NCBI GenBank assembly: GCA_022059125.1
Contig: JAEUWY010000004.1
Coordinates: forward strand, 1,302,001-1,366,000
Direction of reading: 5' to 3'
From: Corynespora cassiicola
Taxonomy: Eukaryota > Ascomycota > Dothideomycetes > Pleosporales > Corynesporascaceae
DNA length: 64,000 nucleotides
The position numbers and the translations under genes were made by a program. Under the pieces are notes generated by a model. It saw only the letters and a program-made list of their open reading frames with translations. It ran no database searches and was not told the origin of the DNA. Of the stretch, positions 1-8,287 are shown in pieces (position 1 is the first letter of the stretch; each line of letters opens with the position of its first letter).

Positions 1-311
1 AACTTGGCCTTCCTCAACGTCCGTTTGCACCCTGCTATCGGACACGGCGCCGGCCCATGGCTAAATATGCGGTCCACACAGGACTCGCACATTTTATGGT
101 AGCATTCCGGATTGACGAGGAAGCGCATGTTCGGGTTGAGGTACCGTGACGATTTGCACACGGGGCAAATGTCTGAGGTAGAGTCAGCGAGGGCGCGCGC
201 GGATCTTGGGGAGCCATGTTGAATAGAGAGGCCGTGGAGAGATTTGGAGAGAGGAGACGCACCGCCATCTTCGACAAGACGCTTCGCGCCGCCGGCGCGT
301 TGCTTCGACAT
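1..311 (-). CDS. tfb3: TFIIH/CAK assembly subunit Tfb3 (MAT1), N-terminal part
   Basis: The reading frame starts at the ATG whose first base is 311 and runs off the left edge with no stop, so only about 103 N-terminal residues are present. After a Ser/Gly-rich leader of about 48 residues comes a C3HC4 RING: CPVCKSS, then NPECYHKMCESC, then CPIAGCKRTLR. This spacing and the ECYHKMCESCVDRIF segment are characteristic of MAT1/Tfb3, which tethers the CDK-activating kinase to TFIIH in transcription and nucleotide-excision repair. The central and C-terminal parts lie outside the window. It is divergent to the Bud27-like gene across 337 bp. The identity rests on the RING alone, which is very typical of this family. 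Confidence 0.9.
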   Translation of the reverse strand, partial: MSKQRAGGAKRLVEDGGASPLSKSLHGLSIQHGSPRSARALADSTSDICPVCKSSRYLNPNMRFLVNPECYHKMCESCVDRIFSHGPAPCPIAGCKRTLRKAK

Positions 312-648
312 CAGGGCGAGAGTGGTGGTGGATGGCGAGGCCGAGGTTAGGAGCCTGAGCTTTGGGACGCGATAGCTTGGCTGACTAAACTAGGAACGAA
401 GGGACTCTGGCTTTGACGAGCACAAATGTCGCGTCCAAGGCGAGAGAAAAAGAGGTTTAGACACAATTTCACATCCACCCAAGAGCCAGTGCTTTCTTTG
501 ACGTGAAGCAATCCAAAGCATGGAGACCCCAGTCCGGGACTAGCGGCGCCAAGCCCTCGCTCCGTGCTGTTTATGTAAATCTGCAAAACCTTTTTTTTCC
601 TGCACTCCTCTCCCCTCACCCGTCTAAATTCACATTTACCTCGTAGCC
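312..648. promoter_or_regulatory. Shared promoter of tfb3 and the Bud27/URI gene
   Basis: These 337 bp separate two divergent start codons, so they must hold both 5' leaders and both core promoters. There is no clear TATA box. A pyrimidine-rich stretch (CTCCTCTCCCCTCACC) sits about 45 bp before the ATG at 649, as is common upstream of fungal start codons. Confidence 0.5.
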
Positions 649-2499
649 ATGGCGAGCACCGCTCAGAATACGATGGAAGACATCGAGCGCCGTCGTGCGC
701 AACTCGAGGAAAACGTCAACAAGCTGCGACAAGCCGTATCCCATTGGAGGCAGTGGGAGCTCGAGTATGAGATGCTCAAGGAAGAGATTCAGCATGCGAA
801 TTCCCCTTCAGCTTCTCAGATGCTCCAGATTGGCCGCGACATGGGCGGCCGCGTTGTCAAAGAGAAAGAAGTCGAGGAGCTTCTAGGCAACGGCCCTACG
901 AAACGAAGCGCTAACCAAATAGTTGACATGATATCAAAGCGAGTTGACTATGTCCAGCAAAACTTGAGCACTGTCGAAAAGCAGTTGGACACGGCTGAGA
1001 AACAGCTGGATGCTACGTCGCTGTTGCTGAACCCGGGAATGGTTGATGAACAGGGTCTGCCAATGATGGAGATTGAGGAAGAGTTGGACGAGGAGGGCAA
1101 TGTCATCTCAGGCTCCGTGTCCGAGCCGGGAAAGCAGACGCCTGCTCTAGTAGAAGCTCTAAGGAAGGCTGGGATCCAAAAGTCCGACCTTGATGAGGGA
1201 AAAAATCCCAAGATCACGGAGGTGGACTCGGATGATGAGCCATCATCCAGCGGGCCATCCAAAACCGCTACGGATGAGCCAAAGCCGGTACCATCTCAGA
1301 CAGCACCTCAGTCTGGATCGATACTCAAGTCAAAGGTGGAATCGGAGCCCTCGCAATCAACGCCCCAAAAGTCTGTTTCTTTTGCCGAGGACACGAGACC
1401 CCTGCCTTCGGGACATGGTCAGTCCAATCTCGAAGCTACTGGCTACAACGAGATGCTTGATGACTTCAACTGGACCCGTGGATCCAAGGTGATCGAAATC
1501 GATGACGATGAACAACCCATCGCCTCGTACCCCATCATTCCACAGGACGAATCTCCCGAGTCGGCCGAGTTGAGGAGGCAGATGCTTCAGTATGGACTCT
1601 CCGAAGTCGGCCAAGTTGTGGCTGAGCTCGATCTGGACCAGCCGACTGCCTCCTACTCGGATGATGAAGTGGATGATGATTACGGCGAGGACTACGACAG
1701 TGACGAAGAGAGCGAGGATGAAGACCAATACGGCCGGAGCACCAGGCGCGTTCTGACTGAAGATTACGAGAAGCAAATGAGGGAGCTTGAACAGAAGCTG
1801 AATGCTCGCATGTTGGAGAACGTCGGTCCTCGTCCGGAGAAGCATCCATACCAAGATGTTGCCGACGATGTTCGCATGCTGCGAGTGCGCAAGGACGACG
1901 AAGTCGACAAGGTCATGCCTGCCCCCGCTGAAGAAGCTGTAGACTCGGAAACTAAAAAGAAGAGCAAGGGCGTTCGGTTTGCCAGCAACTTGGATATTTC
2001 CGAAGTCCCCGAGCCACCAAAAGAGCAACAAGCACTGCCTGAGCGTCCGACACCTACCATGTCTGAGACGGTGATAGAGCGATCTGGCCCTCCTCAGCCA
2101 CCGAAAGCGCCCTCCGCTAAGTCTGGCAAGGTATCTCGCTTCAAGAGTGCCCGAGCAGCTTCGAATCAGCCGCCCGCCAGCCCCCTCCCTACACCTCATG
2201 TCCCCGAACAGCCGCCTGTGCCCACTGGACCACCAGGGCGTACTGTGGCGGATACTGTAGTTGAGCATGCTGCCGCTCCTGAAACGCGGGCTCCTGATGA
2301 GTTTGATCCTGTGGTGATCAACCGCGAGGTCCAAACACAATACCACAAGATGCGGAACAGGATGATCCAGCAGCAGGGCGGGTTCGCCGAGACGGAAGAG
2401 GACGTGGAAGACCCCATCATGGAGGAGAGGGGCGGCATGCCCAAGAAAGTGAGCCGGTTCAAGGCGGCCAAGCTGAAGGCAGCAGGGCTCGACCAGTGA
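649..2499 (+). CDS. bud27: Unconventional prefoldin URI/Bud27 homologue
   Basis: Intronless, 616 residues, ATG in a good context (GCCATGGCG). The first 120 residues are an alpha-class prefoldin-like coiled coil (RRAQLEENVNKLRQAVSHW, a short conserved loop, then YVQQNLSTVEKQLDTAEKQL). The middle is acidic and disordered. Several short basic-aromatic motifs recur: KSVSFAEDT, KGVRFASNL, GKVSRFKSAR and KKVSRFKAAK, the last at the C-terminus. This layout matches fungal URI/Bud27 (DUF3835), a scaffold linked to RNA polymerase assembly and translation. The prefoldin part is clear by eye; the family name comes from the combination of N-terminal coiled coil and C-terminal VSRFK motif. What the repeated motifs bind is not visible. 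Confidence 0.8.
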   Translation: MASTAQNTMEDIERRRAQLEENVNKLRQAVSHWRQWELEYEMLKEEIQHANSPSASQMLQIGRDMGGRVVKEKEVEELLGNGPTKRSANQIVDMISKRVDYVQQNLSTVEKQLDTAEKQLDATSLLLNPGMVDEQGLPMMEIEEELDEEGNVISGSVSEPGKQTPALVEALRKAGIQKSDLDEGKNPKITEVDSDDEPSSSGPSKTATDEPKPVPSQTAPQSGSILKSKVESEPSQSTPQKSVSFAEDTRPLPSGHGQSNLEATGYNEMLDDFNWTRGSKVIEIDDDEQPIASYPIIPQDESPESAELRRQMLQYGLSEVGQVVAELDLDQPTASYSDDEVDDDYGEDYDSDEESEDEDQYGRSTRRVLTEDYEKQMRELEQKLNARMLENVGPRPEKHPYQDVADDVRMLRVRKDDEVDKVMPAPAEEAVDSETKKKSKGVRFASNLDISEVPEPPKEQQALPERPTPTMSETVIERSGPPQPPKAPSAKSGKVSRFKSARAASNQPPASPLPTPHVPEQPPVPTGPPGRTVADTVVEHAAAPETRAPDEFDPVVINREVQTQYHKMRNRMIQQQGGFAETEEDVEDPIMEERGGMPKKVSRFKAAKLKAAGLDQ

Positions 2500-3062
2500 G
2501 CGTAGCATCACTCCAGCGTAGTATGTATTACCTTCTTCCCTGTCTCTCCTTGCCATGCTGTGACTGCACCGTGACGGGTGGGGGCCACCCAAAGGGAACA
2601 ATTTATGCCCGTGAGAGATACCTTGCTCCATGTATCAGATCTCACATTGTATGCGTTCCTAGATGAAATACCAGCGGGGCACTCTGACGTGGTTGACCTG
2701 GCATTTGTGTTATCCACGATTCGTTTCACCCTGTACAAGTCTTTGGCTAGTAGACAATGCAATGACTTCGGTTGCCACGGCTATGTTTTTTCGGTCCTGC
2801 AGTGACGGTGATGTGTGTCGTTTGCCGTTTCCTATCAATAGACACGGCCAGCGTCTAGACTCGTCTTGGAAGCTTCGAGACGGGCACGCGTGGATAGGGA
2901 GCACGTGATGGATCGGGAGCGGCCACCCACCGTACCCCTCCATCCCGTCTGTCCCGCTGCAGATGACGCATTCCGCCCAACCGCCGCCCGACACAAAAAT
3001 CTGAACCCTGCCGCCCGCGCCCGCCTAGCTAGCGGCGCACAATTGTTCTTCCACCCGGCAGC
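2500..3062. other. Intergenic, no gene seen
   Basis: 3' flank of the Bud27-like gene and promoter of the ataxin-10-like gene. Short open frames exist on both strands but none has family features or splice support. GC content rises toward the downstream ATG. No repeat or TATA box is evident. Confidence 0.5.
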
Positions 3063-6000
3063 ATGCCCGAGTCCACCACCTCTCCCGCGAGCACCAGCCC
3101 GACCGACAACCCCGACAGCCCCAGCAGCCCCAGGAAGAGCAGAAAGGGCAAGCTGGCCGACTGCCACCTCGCTAGGATCCTCCGCGCCCCGGCTCCCATC
3201 CGTCTCTGGGTCTACCGCAGCTTGCTCCGCGAAATCCGCATGTTCCATGATCTCGACCAGCGCCCCAGCAACAGCCCCGCCGACATGGACGACTTTTTGG
3301 AGTCCGACGACAGCAGCAATGGCAAGCCTCACCCCCGCTACCACCTCACCCAATTGCGCCTCGCCCTGGGCCCCTATGCAGTCCACTTCAAGGTCCCGGG
3401 CTACATCAAGGATGAAATGATGAGGAAGCTGGAAGTCGACATCTGTAAGAAGATGCTCGAGGACTCTAGGAAGAATCCTGACGTTCGGTATGGACTTTCT
3501 CGCCCTCCTGCGGAGAATGGGAGGCAACAACATCAACAAGAAGGAAAACTAACCAACCCAAACAGTGAGGAATTTGGCTTCGCATACGAATTTTGGGACG
3601 AGCTCGCAAACGTCCTCAAGGCCGCCATCCCCTCGCTCGAGCAGCGCAGCTTTGCTGCACCTGACCCCGCTACACCGGAATATGAAGGACTCAGTGGTCC
3701 TCTTATTGCCTCTTTTTCTCAAAACTTGCTGAGAGATCTAGAACGCTTGAATCAGCTAGTCGCTATCGCGCGCAACGTGCTCGTCGCCGGAGAGAAGGCC
3801 CAAAACCTCGCCGCCGAGAGGCTTTTCGACAAAGACATATTCGCACTGATCAATGTCTGTGTGAGGGTGACTGCGCGGGGATATGATGGCGAAGCCGGAA
3901 CGCAAGACGAGGATAAGTGGCAGAGCGTCATCAATGCTTGTAAGTGCCGCGGCTACCTGCCCGTGTCCTCTGCTAACAATCCATAGACAAGAAGCTTCTC
4001 ATTACCTGTCTCCAATTTCTCAACAATCTGATTGCGAAGAACGAGCAGCGCAAGTTGATGCTCTGGATCGAGCTTTTCGACAGCCACCTCGATAATGAAC
4101 TCCCCAATTTTGCCGACATGAAGTACAAAATTAACGTCTTCACCCAAGAGGACCGCGAATCGAAACCCAAACCTGAGCAGCCTCCCACGCCGCAGCCGGC
4201 ACGTGGCGGCCCGGATGCATTCAAAATCCCTCAACAACCTGCCTCATCTCCCTTCCTATTATTTGTTGGAGAAACTGGACATGAAGTCAAAAAGTCCCTT
4301 GCCCAGCATAGCGACAAGGTCGGAGCACACGAGGTTGCCGCAGAATGCCGGCGACGATGGCAAACCATGAGTGAAGAAGAGAAGAATGTAAGTGGTCATC
4401 GTTTGTTGCATCTCATGCACCCCCTAACCGACGCAGAAATGGAACAAGCTCTACGCGGACGTGGTCGCCAAGTACCGCGACGAACTCACCCAGTCCAACG
4501 CCTACAAGAATGTCGTGGATCAGCACGCCAAAAACGAGGAGAGCGTCCAGGCCCTTGCTCAAAGCATAAGCCAGCTCCAGGTCGAAGTGGACAAAATGCG
4601 TTCTTCCATCACCGGCGAGGCAGAGAGCTCTAAATCTGAAGAGACGGGTTCCAAGGCAGAGGAGAAGCGCCCTGCGAAGCCAGCAATTGACGAATCCATC
4701 CTCGATCCTAGCATCAGGCGTTCGTCCCCGGCAGGTGAGATCGATTTCCGCGTGACATACCCGCCAACATTTGGTACATCGATCCTTCAGAGTGGCAAAG
4801 CAGACTTGTTGAAGCGCCTCGAGTCTGACCCGGACCGTCCGTCGGCAGCACTGACCAGCGAAGTAGCGTCCCCTACCTCACCTCAGCCAGAGGATGATGA
4901 GAATGACGATGATTACGATGACATACCAGGGGACGAGGGTCGCGGCCTGCTCACTGATGTTCCGTTGATCCTTGGGCCTACCGAGATTGAAGTTTTGCCA
5001 ATGATAATCATGGCGGGCATCGTAGAACCGACTGAGGGTTACCCAGGATATCATTCCGACCCCACTGTTTTCAGCAGCATCAGGAGTATGCACGGTGTGA
5101 GGTGTCATCTCTTGCTTGCCCAAGATAACGGACGAAATTTGTTGCGGGAACTCCTCATCTTTGTCGCTGCATGGGACCTTCGCGAAGAAGAGCTGTACTT
5201 CAGGTTCATGGTCAAGATCATGGAAGCCATTCTTGCCAACCAGTTGCTTCCATTCGCTTACCATGCCTTCAGAGAGTCCGAGTAAGTTGACATCCTAGTC
5301 CTACTTGTGAGCAGTAGCTCATCAACGCAGCAGATCCAAGGATATAATCTCGCCTGCCCAGGCCGTAATCATGAAGCTCCTCACCAACATCTTCCGCGCG
5401 CGACAGGCCCGGACGCCATCCAAGGGCCCTCAGAAGCCTCAGACTTCCCAGGTTGACCAGGGTGATGCTCACATGGTCAACTTCCTACTGACCGAATTCC
5501 GCCGACACATTATCCCGCAGACATGTGCCCTCATATTTTTGCAAGGACAAATTCGGGCTGGACATGCACAGCCAGAAGATTTCCCGCTCAATTTGTGGGA
5601 TATGGAACGCATGTATGAAGGCGTCTATCAATACCTCGAATTCTTTGCTATTCTTACCGAGCACGAGACTTGGAAGAGTATGCTCAGCAACTGGGAGGTT
5701 GCCAATGAGCTCGTAACTTTGCTCAAGGAGCTCGATGCTGCCATTCCGAAGGGGCAGATTACCGTTCCTCCCCTCACAGCCGCCTCTCGAAGCGGCTCGC
5801 AGCCACCCCCGCCAGATCAGGATACCCCCCAACCTGTTGCAGTTGAGCGTCCTTACGATACTTCTGCCAACCCCACTGCCCCGGAAGGATACATGCCTTC
5901 GCCGCGTCCTTACATTGACGAAGCCCAAGATGAGCCTTCGGACTTTGAATGGCGCAACCTGAAGAAGCTTGCAGTTCTTGTCCTGTCTTCGCTTGTATGG

Positions 6001-6567
6001 AAGAACAAGCAAGTCCAGGATCAAGTTCGCCCACTAGGCGGTATTGAAGCAGTACTCAATTGTTGTTCATACGATGAGCATAATCCTTACATTCGCGAGC
6101 ATGCGATCATGTGCCTTCGTTTCCTGATGGAAGGAAATAAAGAAAATCAGGAGCGCATTCGTGCCCTCGAGCGGTATGAGAAGGAGAACGATCCTAATAC
6201 ACCATCCACTGCGTCTGCATCTCCGGAAAAGCCCAACACGCAGTCTAAGCCCCCTGTTTCAGTCAAGGTACCCGACGAAGTTTTGGATCAACAAGGCTAC
6301 GAGACTTATATGGACACCAAAGGTCAGGTTATGCTTAGGAAGAGAGAAGTCAAGCCTCCCATGTCCACAATTCCATCCAATGCCAGCGCATCGGCAAAGG
6401 GAAAAGCCAAGCTAGAAACCAGAGACCCAAAGGATCTGGAACAGCTAGTCCAGCAAGTCATGCGTGAGTTACCAGCACGCGTACAGGGCGTTAGACACGA
6501 TGCTGAGAAGGCTGCCGCTCTTGCTAAACTGGACAAGGGCTTTGATGGACCTGGTGGAAAGAGCTAA
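3063..6567 (+). CDS. ctr86: Ctr86/ataxin-10 homologue with an HMG-box-like insert
   Basis: Five exons: 3063-3487, 3566-3939, 3987-4387, 4437-5281 and 5331-6567, giving 1093 residues. Intron 1 (78 nt, GTATGG...CTAACCAACCCAAACAG) has no stop and keeps frame, so it could be missed. Splicing it joins PDVR to EEFGF. The last intron ends in a CAGCAG tandem acceptor. The C-terminal third (about residues 885-970, WKNKQVQDQVRPLGGIEAVL then YIREHAIMCLRFLMEGNKEN) is the ataxin-10 domain found in fungal 'copper transport protein 86'. Residues about 353-418 (SPFLLFV..., CRRRWQTMSEEEKNKWNKLY) read as an HMG box that only appears once intron 3 is removed. Known: ataxin-10 family proteins are ARM-like scaffolds. 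The role of the HMG-like insert is unknown. Identity is firm; exact exon edges are inferred. Confidence 0.85.
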
Positions 6568-6600
6568 ACATTGCCCCATTCTTGGGGTTCACTCTGGTAT

Positions 6601-7869
6601 ATGCTAATGGTGGCTGCGTTAGAGGACAAGAACGATCGAGAAAGCTGGCGCAAAAATCGTTGGCGGGGGACTGGCAGAGGCAAGAATGGATTCCCAGCAG
6701 AATACCAAGCAGTTTGCAAGATGTTACTCAGAAACGATAAGAAACTGGAAGATGCCTCGAAACAAAAGAAGCTGGAGGATCGGGAGACACATCAACCGAC
6801 GCCTACGGCGAAGAAGAGAAGGCTCATCAATCAAGTTATGGAAATATGTTACCGTCATTGGATGGCGTGTAGCATTACAAAATTAGTGCCGGAGTTCAGC
6901 CACAGTGCGTTCGGCTTTCTCTTTGAGTATTGGATGCGCAAGGTCGGCACGCACGATGCTTACTATTTCCTCTCAAAATTCGACAAACTTCCCACCTCTG
7001 TTCTAGAACTCATAGATATCATGGAGTTGTTCGAGGAAGAAAAAAACTCCAGGAATATCCTGCGAAAGAAACAGGAAGGCTCTCCTGCACTACTGGAGCG
7101 CCACCCAGACGAATCCTTTCATTTTACAACTTGGCTCGAAAAGGAGATTGCAAAGGATAAGACTGGAATCATCGAGTGGATTGGAAACCGGTACCTGGAA
7201 CGCTCTTGCGGCACGCAAAACGCATCCCTCCGCGAGTTTCTCTCCTGGACCTACAAACTCTTTCCCTCCACCTGCGCTGCCTTTTCCGCATGGCTCCACG
7301 TGCAGTTCCACGCCTACACGGCCACGACGCCCAACGTTCAACCCGCAGCCCTTGACTTCGACACGTGGCTGCACGCTCAACACGCACTCTGCGGCCTGCA
7401 GGGCTGGGTCCCTGTCCCCGTAATGTGGTGTACGAACCAAATGCAAGCAAACTCTGAGCCGCTCTTGTGCCCAAGGTTCAACCCTGGCTTGCTTTACAAG
7501 ACGAGGGGTACCGAGAACATGTTTATCCTGGTAGTCGCTGGCGAAGCTTTTGATCCGCTCGAGCCGTACGAGTATGAGGTTCGGGAACCGGAATTGCCTT
7601 CGCGCAAGCTGGTTGTGCCGAGGGTGAAGGTGAATGTTGGGGAGGTGGTTGAGTGGGTGTTTGCAGAAAAAGAAGAAGCAGAAGAAGTTGGGGATGAAGA
7701 AGAAAAAGATGAGACGCGGGATGCTGAGATTGAATTTGTGGAGGGAGTGGAGAAGGCGGCCGGAAATCTTCTTGACACCTTGAACAAGATGGCTGCCGAG
7801 TGGATGCGCTCAAGCAGAAACTGGAGAAAAAACCCCGGAAGATTGTCTCTTCGTGAGCGATCTAACTGA
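6601..7869 (+). CDS. Unrecognised 422-residue protein, 33 bp after ctr86
   Basis: Open frame from ATG 6601 (a second ATG at 6607) to the stop at 7867-7869. The frame is open back to 6571 but has no earlier ATG. I do not recognise the family. The N-terminal 60 residues are basic and include KKRRL. The middle is rich in Trp, Phe and Leu (SAFGFLFEYWMRKVG, FHFTTWLEKEIAK, CAAFSAWLHVQFHAYT), like a folded helical domain. The C-terminal third has an acidic run (EKEEAEEVGDEEEKDE). Only 33 bp separate it from the ctr86 stop, too little for a separate terminator and promoter. Transcripts probably overlap, or an upstream exon or transcriptional start lies inside ctr86. Codon use resembles the neighbours, so coding status is likely, but the start is uncertain. 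Confidence 0.6.
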   Translation: MLMVAALEDKNDRESWRKNRWRGTGRGKNGFPAEYQAVCKMLLRNDKKLEDASKQKKLEDRETHQPTPTAKKRRLINQVMEICYRHWMACSITKLVPEFSHSAFGFLFEYWMRKVGTHDAYYFLSKFDKLPTSVLELIDIMELFEEEKNSRNILRKKQEGSPALLERHPDESFHFTTWLEKEIAKDKTGIIEWIGNRYLERSCGTQNASLREFLSWTYKLFPSTCAAFSAWLHVQFHAYTATTPNVQPAALDFDTWLHAQHALCGLQGWVPVPVMWCTNQMQANSEPLLCPRFNPGLLYKTRGTENMFILVVAGEAFDPLEPYEYEVREPELPSRKLVVPRVKVNVGEVVEWVFAEKEEAEEVGDEEEKDETRDAEIEFVEGVEKAAGNLLDTLNKMAAEWMRSSRNWRKNPGRLSLRERSN

Positions 7870-8287
7870 AAGAGATTAGGCTCTCTCCCGTGGCTTTTCC
7901 TGCCTCATGGGCCTTTTGACGATCGACCGGTTGGTATGGGACTAGGATCCGAGACTGCTCCTTTGTTTTGGTCTGACATTGGAAAGATAGAGAGCCGGCC
8001 ATTGAATTGCTCGAGAGCGCATTCGAGGGGAAAAGGGAATTGCATATCATTACGTGTTGCTGAAGATGAGGAGATGGCCATTCATAGCAACCACAAATTG
8101 CCGCTCAAAAAAGAGAATAAATAGATAAAAAAAATTCATAATGCCATCGTATTGATATCAAACTGTTGGCCTCCTTTCAACCCAGAACCAAAAAAAAAAT
8201 TCTTGCGTAAGGAAATCTATACCGTTGCAACACATTCTTTTTAAGAGCCTTCCCAAACCTACATCCGCACTTTTTATATCCCATTCT
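7870..8287. other. Convergent 3' flanks, no gene seen
   Basis: 418 bp between two converging stop codons. AT-rich, with several A-runs (AAAAAAATTC, AAAAAAAAATTC near 8128-8200) that could serve as poly(A) signals for both genes. Nothing coding is apparent. Confidence 0.5.

Noticed and set aside
1357..2631. 424-residue minus-strand open frame opposite the Bud27/URI gene
   Set aside because: It is the antisense shadow of a well-supported coding exon; its composition (His/Arg/Leu-rich) has no domain and its frame is set by the sense codons.
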